The notes beneath the pieces were generated by a model. That model did no database searches. It worked only from the letters and a program-made list of their open reading frames with translations, and had not been told where the DNA came from. From Paraphaeosphaeria minitans (lineage: Eukaryota > Ascomycota > Dothideomycetes > Pleosporales > Didymosphaeriaceae), in the NCBI GenBank assembly GCA_015832175.1, contig WJXW01000014.1, forward strand, positions 434,001 to 498,000: a stretch of 64,000 nucleotides of DNA, given 5' to 3'. The translations under genes were made by a program, and so were the position numbers. Shown here piece after piece: positions 23,496-32,738 of this stretch (position 1 is the first letter of the stretch; each line of letters begins with the position of its first letter).

Positions 23496-24259
23496 GGTGG
23501 TGGTGGTGGAGGGGGTGGCGGCGCGGGCTGGTGGTGGACTGCGAGTCAAGTTAGGTATGGAGACATGATAGCTCTGGCGTCAATCGAGTCACAAATCTCG
23601 GATCATGCTATAATGCCCAGAGAGTACTCATACTTACTGTATGAGGGGTAGTGGTGGTGGAACTGGTTCGCGAGCTGGTGCGGGAGCAGATGCAGGCGTA
23701 GTGTTGTGGATAGGAAAGGGAAACAGCGACCAAGTTGAGAATTCCTTATCAACAGCTCGAGACGATACGCCAAGGCCAGACACGCTCACGTTCTCTTAGT
23801 GAAGCTGGATAATTGCAAGAGCGTTTGTCGTCTGGCGACGAAATTAGTCCTAGTTTCCAACGCGCCTTCTCGACCTGAAGCTCTTCACCTACTGCGCTCA
23901 ATCTATCCCGGTACTACAACAACTTATTCCTGATATCACTTCAGTAATTATAGTGTGCCTGAAGCGGACAGTCCAGTATAAACTTGCTGAGTATTTTGGC
24001 AAATTAGTTCCTTCCCTCCTTGGCGAAGAAGACGCGCACTGCCACGCTTGAACGCGTGAGAATGTGCTTCCCCGCTTTCTGCATCTGTAGAAGTACTAAT
24101 AATTCACTAGAGAGGACTGATCCGGCCACCCAGACAGTCAGGTGCGTAACCTCACGATCACTCAGCTTCAGACACTGGACCGAGCCTAGATTATACTCCA
24201 ACGCACATCCTCCACCATTGGAGCTGCACTTGAGAGGGCTCAATGTTGCCAAAATAAAT
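23496..24259. other. No supported gene
   Basis: G-rich (GGTGGT)n around 23495-23535, then ordinary sequence with no protein-like frame. Confidence 0.4.
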
Positions 24260-24712
24260 ATGAGCTATCTTTCAACGGTAGGGACATACGAAGTCGGCTC
24301 CTTCCCCTCAGATCTGACTCAGCTACAGCCAGGATCGCCCTCTACCATGTCATTGACGACTGGCATAGACTCAATTGTCGGCACGATCTCGTCCACAACA
24401 GCTACGTTGCGAAACCCTCCCAGATGCGTAATTGGGACGAAGTCGAATACACCGCCATACAGCAGCCGTGTCCGTTCTGCGTTTCATATGGCTTGTGTCT
24501 CTGCCGATCCACTAAGGTGGCTGCTGGATTCTACGTCAAATCTACTTCAACAAACCCGTTCGTGTTCGCGATCTCACGGCACTATAACCTTTCATTTCGC
24601 CTCAATTACCTCGACGGTCAATGTCAATAGGCCTGCCCACCAGCATCAGGTACGGCAAGCTGCGTTCACCGGGAACATCCATTGTCCCCGCAAGGCGGCG
24701 GCAATGGCATAG
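24260..24712 (+). CDS. Doubtful hypothetical ORF, 150 aa
   Basis: From ATG 24260 the frame reads MSYLSTVGTYEVGSFPSDLT and stays open to 24712; the first 60 codons look coding (S/T/P/L-rich). After about 24430 a second frame is equally protein-like (M-R-N-W-D-E-V-E-Y), and at 24690-24850 a third frame gives a membrane-helix-like G-A-I-M-A-G-A-M-V-L-A segment followed by several Cys. This suggests either a multi-exon gene I could not join or a relic with frame breaks. Confidence 0.25.
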   Translation: MSYLSTVGTYEVGSFPSDLTQLQPGSPSTMSLTTGIDSIVGTISSTTATLRNPPRCVIGTKSNTPPYSSRVRSAFHMACVSADPLRWLLDSTSNLLQQTRSCSRSHGTITFHFASITSTVNVNRPAHQHQVRQAAFTGNIHCPRKAAAMA

Positions 24713-24849
24713 CAGTACTGACAGGTGCCATAATGGCCGGTGCCATGGTTCTCGCCAAACAAGCCTCCGAGTGCAAATTCAAGGCCAGGGTCTTTGGGTT
24801 CCTAACGTGGGCCTCATGTACGGTATGCCGGCTGGATCTCGGCGGTAAG

Positions 24850-26661
24850 TAGGCATGGCACGTTCACTCGGTATGCGTAGCTCCGTAGAGCCTTCCTGAC
24901 ATGCACTTTAATCAATACACAAACGAACTGGCAACATATCTGTCTCTGGTATCGTCACCGGTGGTGGTACGTAGGAGAGGCCCCAGAGCTAAGGCATAAT
25001 CGAGGATGATCTGGTTGAGGACCGCTGAATACCCTACTGTCATGTTGAATCGCTCTCTTTATCCGAGTGATTCAAGTGCGGCCTTTTTGTGACAAGCAAG
25101 GCGGCATCGTTGAGTCTAACTCGAGCTTGGTGGCTTTCGATGTACCCATACTACCGGTAAACCCTTTTTGAATTATATGTACGTTCCCATATAGTGCACT
25201 TCCATGCTTATGGTCGCCGAAATTCCCTTGAATGGGTGACATCGGTGAACTTAATCTAGATAATAAGACGGTTGAGCGGAGGAGCACACTTTTTTTGGAA
25301 GATGTGAGGTCAGTCATCACCGTGTGGTGCGGGAGAACCGTTTATTTTGACAGCTTCCCAAATGACCCTATGCTGTACGATGAGAGAGTTTTGTATCCTT
25401 TGCGATGGATGAGATCATAGTCAGGTTGCCGTGTCTCTACTCTCGGGATTGCACAGTTGTAATCACATCTTCTAAGAGGGCGTGAATTCCATAAGTGTCG
25501 CTTGAGTGATTTTCCTGATCAGATGCAAGAAATGGGTCAAAATTTATCATGGAATCTGGCAATGTCCCATGTAGACATTCCACCCAATATGAAAATCGCT
25601 GAACTCGACTTAGAGAGTTCAAGATCACGAGGCATATGAGGGCTTTCCCTGTATGTAGCGCTGCAGAAGAAGTCCGATTTTAGTGTGTTTCCTCTGAGTC
25701 GCCGACATACGGGCCTAATATCTTCAATCTTCCGACTTTGTACTGTGCCGTGACTTTTTGAGTGTTTCGAGTTTCGCTGAACGCCAATCCTTGGCGAGTG
25801 GCTCGCTCGGTGAGTCAGGCAACAGAGAGAAATGAGTGACGGAGGTTTCACTGGCAACGGCTCCAAACAGCCCCGCCATATTGTCGCTACCTTCACTTCA
25901 TTGATTTCTCGCCCCAAAATGGCCAAATTATCTTTTATACTGGTATATATACTGTTTGATGAACATTCTCAATATCCATCAGCGCTGTGCACATTGCACA
26001 ACGTGCCAGTTTGCTAGTTGGCGGAATGGTGAGAGGCCATTCATCGCTGCGGCTCCGTCTAAGGTATGTTATTCATTTGTCGGTTTCAGCACAAAAATGA
26101 AAAACCTTGCTCGCCTGGGTTTTCTTCTGGCCATTGTGTTGCCCAGTTTGTTTTTGCAATTTTTCTAAACATATATGGCTATTGGTACAGTTGAATAGCT
26201 GATTTTGTTGAAGGCGGAGGTTCGATCCACAGAGTTGAGGATAGTGTGGCACGATATTTTTGTGCTTATTCCATTGGGTCGAGGTTGAATATGCGTAGTG
26301 AATGCCCCGTGCCCCGTCCCATTGTTTATGCAAAAGGCAGGAGCGCCATTAGAGCGGGGCCCACCAACACGGACGCTGCAACCTGACAGAGCTTGACCTT
26401 TTGTCGCAGAAATTAGTCTGGAACAGACTGACCCAGTCCTTAATCAATATCTAGCTTATGGTGTGCTTCCATGACACGTTTTGCAGCCATCCAAACTACT
26501 TAACAAAGGCAGCTCAAGGCTTCACAGCTGTATTTTACGTACACTTACTTATACCAGCACGGTTCCTTGAGCGAGTCGCTTACAAAAACAGATATCAGCT
26601 GAAGTACAGAGCCCTAGAGCTACGCGATTCCCACTCGGGGCAGACCAAATTGGTCGGGGCA
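24850..26661. other. No supported gene
   Basis: Only short overlapping ORFs. A 23-codon frame at 26098-26168 (M-K-N-L-A-R-L-G-F-L-L-A) looks like a signal peptide but has no continuation I can find. Confidence 0.4.
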
Positions 26662-27105
26662 TCACAGCATCCAGTAACCCCTCCATACCCTCAACACCGA
26701 CACACTGCAGCTTGTAAAGATGCCATTGAAAGCCATGCGTGCAAAAGGCTCGCAAATCACGGTCCCCGCATCACCAAATCGCCCACCAGCGTTTTCCAAG
26801 ACAAGCTCGTGCTGTCGCGCCTTGTAATCCCCGCGCTGTGTCCGATTGCGTATCATCATCCCGAAAACCCACGCCGAACAAAGTGCGGCTCCGCTAGATA
26901 TCAGAGCCTCTGCCGAGCCGGTTCCGCATGCAATGGGAAGATCCCGGCCTGTTGCCTGCATGATGGCTGTCTCATCCATTCGTAACGTTCAGAGGAGGAC
27001 GTATAACACCAAGAAAGGCGAGGCGGTACTCCGGCGCCGTCTGTCCGCGTCGAGGATGTCGTATGACCTAGACCGCCGTGACATCTGCTTCAAGATCTCG
27101 TCCAT
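26662..27105 (-). pseudogene. Hypothetical protein gene with in-frame TGA, about 147 codons
   Basis: From an ATG at 27105 the frame reads MDEILKQMSRRSRSYDILDA and reaches a hydrophobic F-L-V-L-Y-V-L-L, then a TGA at about 26991, and continues in the same frame with M-D-E-T-A-I-M-Q-A-T-G-R-D. The second part is strongly protein-like: a small, hydrophobic A/S/G helix (I-S-S-G-A-A-L-C-S-A-W-V-F-G) and K-A-R-Q-H-E-L-V-L-E-N-A-G-G-R-F-G. A CGA to TGA change would explain the stop. Alternatively translation starts at the Met at 26979, giving 105 aa. Family unknown. Confidence 0.5.
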
Positions 27106-27156
27106 ACATCTGTGCGCATAAACACACCTAACCTGCAATCATCGTCGACAGTGGCC

Positions 27157-27619
27157 ATGAAAGAAGATCACATCGATAATTTATCGGATTCGGTGTCGGC
27201 AGAAGGCTCGCTCGAGGCAGTCATGCCTCTGGCCGGCGGTTTACGCCTACGTTTAAACAAGTTAAATATGGTTAACTTCAGCTTCGCTATACTCAATACC
27301 TGGATATCTGTCTGACAGCAACTATAGGAATCGTGATGCCTTATGAAGGCTCCGTCACAGCTGTATGTGTATTTGTTTTCTCCGTTTTGTGTAACATCGC
27401 CATGAAAGTGAGCCTTGTAGAACTGCATTCATCTGGCTAACAGCAGACGGGTACGTTAGTCTCATGGCTGAGCCTTTCCAGTGCTGACTTTCTCTAAAGT
27501 CACTATCACTTCACATATTCCTTGTCTCCCGCAAAGTGGAAAGTGATAACCGGCTTTTGCTGTGGCTGGGCGAATATCGCCGGATGGCTCACTCTTGTCA
27601 AGACGGGGGATCGATAACC
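27157..27619 (+). pseudogene. Amino-acid/GABA-type permease relic (APC superfamily)
   Basis: It starts MKEDHIDNLSDSVSAEGSLE, then L-N-K-L-N-M-V-N-F-S-F-A-I-L-N-T-W-I, the first membrane segment of fungal amino-acid permeases. After a one-base frame switch at about 27310 the next frame gives I-G-I-V-M-P-Y-E-G-S-V and V-L-C-N-I-A, matching TM2. A third block at 27503-27619 gives Y-H-F-T-Y-S-L-S-P-A-K-W then C-G-W-A-N-I-A-G-W-L-T-L-V, a hallmark block of the family. Stops and frameshifts separate the blocks, and the remaining membrane segments (normally about 12) are missing. The family match is clear; the gene is dead. Confidence 0.8.
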
Positions 27620-28088
27620 CCCAAGCTTCCGCCACAAAGTCTTCGGCCTCCTCAGCCAGTCTTCCCACCTTTACTTTAGCACCCCCAACCACAGATTCGC
27701 ATGTCACAAAAGATTCAGCAATACGCACCGCTGCTCAAAATCCGAGCTATCCACTGCGCCAAAAATCGTCTCAGCGTGATTTTCCAACAAAACGCGAACC
27801 TCGATACGGTGCTCTTCCTCGTATCAATATCCAACAACCGGATTATTCGCAGCAAGGGTTTCACCGGCCCGAGTTTCCGCAGGAAAATATTCCACAGTAG
27901 GACTTCCCCCATCAAGACTTTCCCCGACAGGAGCCCTCACAGCAGGATCGCTTCAGCCCAATAGTTCCGAGCCTACTTCTTCCCGCTCCTCGTCTAGTTC
28001 ATCCGACATGTCTGGTAGATTTTCATCTGAGAGGCAGCAATACCAATTGGCGGAATTGCGTAGATTGCGAGAGTTGCACCAACTGTGA
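27620..28088 (+). pseudogene. Q/P-rich gene fragment with in-frame TAG and frame switch
   Basis: A frame open from about 27562 reads S/T/P/Q-rich sequence ending F-P-Q-E-N-I-P-Q, then TAG (27898), then continues in frame with the same style of repeat, D-F-P-H-Q-D-F-P-R-Q-E-P-S-Q-Q. At about 27945 the coding frame switches to one that ends S-S-D-M-S-G-R-F-S-S-E-R-Q-Q-Y-Q-L and R-R-L-R-E-L-H-Q-L before TGA at 28086. The stop sits where Q would fit the pattern (CAG to TAG). It directly follows the permease relic, so the two may have been joined by a rearrangement. No family recognised. Confidence 0.5.
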
Positions 28089-28664
28089 TACCTAGCTGTG
28101 TGAGGAGAAAGACCTGTACTGAAAGTAAAGATCTTGTAGACTAGTTATTGTACTGACAGGATGAGTGACCGGTGTATGTGCGTTTGGAGAGAAGACTGAC
28201 GTGATAGCTACGTGTTCGTCGTATACAAGCTGCTCGGGACTAGTAAACGAGCACAACAAGAATAGTATCCATAGCCGAATGCAAGAGGTCTTGGGATGGA
28301 CGGCGTGGAGCAGGACGTAGTGACTAAGAAATCTCACAAGATGGCAATGAGTATTCCGAGCCGTGGTTAGGGCCTATCCACAAGGTCGAGGTGTCTGAAC
28401 TAGCTGTCTTTGACCGATACCTGAACATAACATCTCCAACGCTGTGCGCAATGAAGAAGGGAGAAGACCTATAGACGACTTAAACGAATGCCCATAGCGG
28501 ACACTGCAGCAATGGATGTGTAAGGTTGTAAGAATGCGTGCATCACTGTCCACTAAATTGGGTATCTGGGTATGTCGTCGCCATGTTGCGTCCACATCCC
28601 CAATACACGCTCCCCTATGTAATGTTTGCTCCAATGATGAATGTGCTAAACTGCATTCCACGCT
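28089..28664. other. Intergenic, 3' side of the chromodomain gene
   Basis: No supported gene. Likely holds the terminator of the minus-strand gene that ends at 28665. Confidence 0.45.
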
Positions 28665-30277
28665 TTAACGTACAGTCTGCTTCCCTTGCTTTTTCTTGAT
28701 TTGGGCGTTGTACTCGTCCACGAGCTCATGTGCACCTGCGAGATCTTCTTCAGGAAGCCAATCACTTGTGTCGTAGTCCGCCCACTTCACTAGGTAATAA
28801 CGTTTCCCATTTTCGTACGAGTGGGACATTATGGTTTCGACAACATATTCCTCATCCTCTGCGCCTTCCTCTGCACCATTCGCATCAATGGTTTCACTGT
28901 GGTCACCAAGCCATTGCCCGTGGTTCTGCGATACGGAATCGGTTTCCTCGACTTCCTCGATTTCCTCGGCTTCCTGGTCGCGATTCTGAGGCGCAGGTCG
29001 TCGCGCAAGGTGTGAGTGGTCGTAGAAAACGTCATCGTCCAAGGAGTGTTCGGCCTGCTTGGTGAATCGTGTTCCGGGAAGCGGCATTGCGTGTTCGGAC
29101 AGTTGCTTCGCCCAAAGAGCCACCGGTATAGCTGACTCAGAAGTTGTGCTCTCCATTCTTGGCCGTTTTATGCGCTGTCGGTCCTCGCCATCCACCTCCT
29201 CTTGTTCGCTCTCTGCGATTTTAGCATCGCTCTGAAATTGCCTGGGGTGAATATTCCGCTCAAACTGCAGCTGTGCAGCATCGCTCGACATGGACCGTGT
29301 GTCTTCTTGGGAATCATCGTATTCGAGGTAAGACTTGTGGGCGCGGGGATCGTGCATAGGCATTGTTTTGGATAAGCGTCGGTGCGTTGCGACCGGTGAG
29401 AGCGGCAGAGCGCTGTTCGTGACAAATGAGCTGAGGGCAAGATTCGGCGATGGGTGACCTGAGGGGAGCTTGAGCTCATCCTCGTCCTCCTCTCTTCCTG
29501 ATGCGTCCGTGATCCCAGACTCCGGCATTTCCTGCTCTGAAAGAGGTTCCAGATCTTCGTCACCGACCATCTGTTTTGACGCCGAAGCAAGACCACCGCG
29601 ACCCATTGCCCATCCTCGTCCTCGTCCTCGTCCTCTGCCCCTCCCTCTTCCCCTGCCTCTGGGTCTGCCTATTGTTCGGATCGACAGCTCGCCATCGTCC
29701 AGCATCGGCCCGCTCACGGTCGTTTCTCCTCTCCCTAGACTACGTGGTTTAAAATTTCTCAGCAGCCTCCGCTTTGCAGCTTCTTCTGCCTCTGCTCGCC
29801 TGACAACTTCCTCGGCCTCTGCGACTTGTCTGCAGTCTTCTTGCTCGAAGCGTTCCAGCTCGCGGCGGGACACGTATTTCAGAATTTGGCTCATCTCAAT
29901 CTGCGCGATTTCCTCGCGGGGACCGGTGGACTCTGGCTCGGTTTCAACTTCATCGGACTCGTATACGATGCGGATACTATAGTAATAGCGCGAAGTTCCT
30001 TCTACTTGTCTGCGGCTCAGGATTGATGATTCGGCATTCGGGATGGGGCATTGTTTGGGCAAGCTTCGCGTGATGACCGGCGGTTCGTTGCGCAGGTGGA
30101 AAAGTTCTTCGTAAACCTCGGGCTCTGGTTTGTAGATTGTGTATTCGTACTAACGCGCCGTCAGATGTCTTCCATAGCATAAAACTCGGACAAGATTACT
30201 AGCTGGGTACGCGACTTGTTCTTAGACCCTCGCGGTCTTCCGACCCCGCGACCCCTTCCTCCTTCTCTCATCGACAT
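28665..30277 (-). CDS. AT-hook and chromodomain protein, 520 aa
   Basis: A likely nuclear chromatin protein that reads methylated histone tails and contacts DNA. Exons 30200-30277 and 28665-30149 are joined by a 50-bp intron (GTAATC...TTAG) in phase 0. The start is ATG 30277, with a second ATG two codons on. An AT-hook core G-R-P-R-G lies at residues 13-17, an E/R-rich helical segment at about 115-155, an (RG)n run at about 190-205, and acidic/serine-rich disorder in the middle. The chromodomain is at about 459-510 with aromatic residues as in HP1 (E-Y-V-V-E, Y-Y-L-V-K-W, W-L-P-E-E-D-L). A C-terminal chromodomain with an N-terminal AT-hook differs from HP1, which has a chromoshadow domain. 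Confidence 0.88.
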
Positions 30278-30441
30278 ACTCGGGTGGGACCGCGCGCCGT
30301 TCGGGGTCGAGACGCGCGCAAGAGCGTGAAGCGGCGATGCGAGGCAATCCGGAGTACTTAGGGCGCGTCATGGTGGAAACGCATAGCGACGTTTGACGCG
30401 TGAACATTCAAATAGGTACTAGGTGAGCGAATTCAGCAAAT

Positions 30442-30468
30442 CGCGCTTATCGCGCTTATCGCGCTTAT
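30442..30468 (+). repeat. 9-bp tandem repeat (CGCGCTTAT)3
   Basis: Three perfect copies upstream of the chromodomain gene start, in its promoter region. They may be a regulatory motif cluster or a simple repeat. Confidence 0.8.
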
Positions 30469-30955
30469 CTAAACGCGCCGTTGCCCAGCATCTCAACGTC
30501 CCATCTCACCTGGTGCAGCTGGCTACCATCAACGCCGAACCTTCGACTATGATTGTCTGAGCTGTTTCATTGAATGTATTGCTATAGAGTCTTACGATCT
30601 ACAGTTTTCTGCCGTAGCCATAGAATTTTGATCGTGAGTGTAAATCCATCAACCTGTCCATATCTCTTCCCACCGGTGGTGCGCTACACTTCGCTAGCTC
30701 TTAAAACCCTATACGTATACCAGAGAATTCATACGCTGGTCAATGCACCTTTTCCCTTCATTCCAGTCTTCCCGCAAACGCGATGTTGCTTGTCCTCATA
30801 TGGCCCATACACCCGTTCTCCTTGGAATCACCCATGTTATTTATGTCTCGTAGCCTTCTTTCTGAAGTACTCAGTCATTCCATGTCCCAGATCACCACCC
30901 CCTACTTGTAGATATGCCCGCGCATGTTGCTTCCGCCCTTTGTCGTTCACCAGAG

Positions 30956-31659
30956 CTATGTGGACTGCCCGAACGTCCTGAGGTCAAAGTTTCGAAAGCC
31001 TGACAGCAAGCGCTTGATGGCTGCGTCGTATGACCTGCTCCTCTGTACACAGTTAGCATGTTAGTCGCTCAAGTAGTGCTATGAGGACTCACATCGAGCT
31101 CGTTCTCCAGGTGCAGTCCTGGTCCCACCGTAGCCGCCCCAATGGCATCCTCGGCAGTGGGAAGGTAGCGCTTGTCGACGGAATCGCGTGCCATCTTCGC
31201 AAGGGCGGAATAGTCGAAAGTCGGGGTCGCAGATCCGGGTCGTGGTGGAGGCGGCACCAGCTCGCTGTCGATCTGAGCGGCAGTCTTTGGAGTGGTATTT
31301 GAGGGACCAGGCGGAGCGGTCTTGGGCCAGAGAAAGCTTGCAACACGAGGGATTCCGGGAGCTTGTGTGGACGGGACGTCGACCTTGCGGTATCCCATTA
31401 GGGAAAGCGCGGCAACGAAAGCTTCGTCTTTCCAGAGCAGAAAGTTCTCCCCACCAGAGCAGAGATAATCCAGGTACCAATGAGGGACGCTCGGAATCTC
31501 GCAGCCCCAGAAAGGCCCCTCGTTGAAGCAGAGAACGACCTCGTCTAAGACGATTGACTTTCTGGGAGCGAACCGGCGGAAATGTTCCCAATCGGTTGCG
31601 ATATGGTATTCAAGTTCTTCGTCGAGCTGCTGCTTGGTTCTGCGGGCATTGGGAGGCAT
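30956..31659 (-). CDS. Conserved hypothetical protein, 217 aa
   Basis: Exons 31093-31659 and 30956-31042 with a 50-bp intron (GTGAGT donor, CTAAC branch, ACAG acceptor). The ATG at 31659 (MPPNARRTKQQLDEELEYHI) follows a pyrimidine-rich leader. The globular part, residues 10-110, has many aromatics (W-E-H-F, G-P-F-W-G-C-E-I-P, H-W-Y-L-D-Y-L, F-L-W-P-K). Then comes a proline-rich linker, and the spliced C-terminus ends S-Y-D-A-A-I-K-R-L-L-S-G-F-R-N-F. No signal or membrane segment. Family not recognised; the clean splice and conservation-like composition support a real gene. Confidence 0.75.
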
Positions 31660-31771
31660 GATTGCGGTGCGAGGAAGGTGGAATGGTGTTAGTGGAAGGA
31701 CGAGAGGTGAGTGAGTGGGAGAGAAGTGAAGAGCGAACGCGCTAAAACAGCACTCGCGATGTCCTAAGGGA

Positions 31772-31830
31772 AGGAGCCACAAAGTGAAGAAGGAGCCACA
31801 AAGTGAAGAAGAAGCCACAAAGTGAGGAAG
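31772..31830 (+). repeat. 18-bp tandem repeat, 3 copies
   Basis: AGGAGCCACAAAGTGAAG and variants, repeated three times about 110 bp upstream of the 217-aa gene start, i.e. in its promoter or 5' leader. Confidence 0.75.
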
Positions 31831-32738
31831 GAGCTAACTCTGACCAGCGAGCTGGTGGAATCAATTCTGGTCTTGGAACATCACGGCGCCCTTATGCTTC
31901 GTTTCCGAATACTTTTGCTGTTCCGGGGCACGCAGAATGTCTCTGTGTTCACCCAGGATGCTGTATGGCCACACTTAGAGCGCAGCGCCTGGTAAACGAC
32001 TGTAGCTCCGAACTTGCTGCATATCTAACACTGGTGGAGCTTTGCAGACGTCAAAAGCTTGGCAAAAAGGTAGCTTTCGTGTAAAGGATCGTCATTGTGT
32101 TCACTCGGAGTGTGTGCATGAGCGCCGTTATCCCGACAAGATAGTCCCTTACCGCCCACAAAATCAACAAATCATCGCAAATGGACTCGAGACGACTGCC
32201 AAAAATGTAAAAAAGGGGGGTTACTTTGGGGGAAATCTTCTTGAAAGCAGTGTAGTCGAACCACTCCGCCGCTCTTCTGCGGGCCATTTGATGTAAATAG
32301 TTGCGACTAAAAAGTATATACATCACTACCAAAGAGAGGCTGTAGTCAATTTGGCCGGTGAGAAAGGTGGGGGACGCGTGCTTGAGAAGGCAGCTACGGT
32401 TACGGCCGGGCGAGAACTCAAAAAAGAACCCCCCGCCGCAGGCGATGCTTTTAATGCATCGATGGGTCTTCCGTATGCACTTATGCTATGTATCTGCGTG
32501 ATTTCAATGTTACAGAAGTTTCACGCCTGGCCCTACAAATTGTTGCGAGCATTCGATACAGCTTTTGCACGAATGAGTAGGCTCAAGGCCAGGAATGTAA
32601 ATGCATCAAATTGGTATATCGCAGTCCATCAAGCCATCACGCAATACAAAGAAAATCCAGTCATACGCCATACATGCTAAGCTGACGGTAACACATTGCC
32701 CTAATGACACAACGCTACAAGAGGACGAGAGGCCTCGC
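31831..32738. other. Intergenic, no supported gene
   Basis: Short ORFs only. Probably the promoter of the 217-aa gene and the 3' region of the long minus-strand gene. A homopolymer-rich patch (AAAAAAGGGGGG) lies near 32208-32235. Confidence 0.45.

Noticed and set aside
26216..26232. GGTTCGATCC resembling a B box
   Set aside because: No T-stem pairing and no cloverleaf around it.
29470..29982. 170-codon plus-strand ORF (S- and RP-rich)
   Set aside because: Antisense shadow of the chromodomain gene; the (RP)n is the mirror of its RG repeat.
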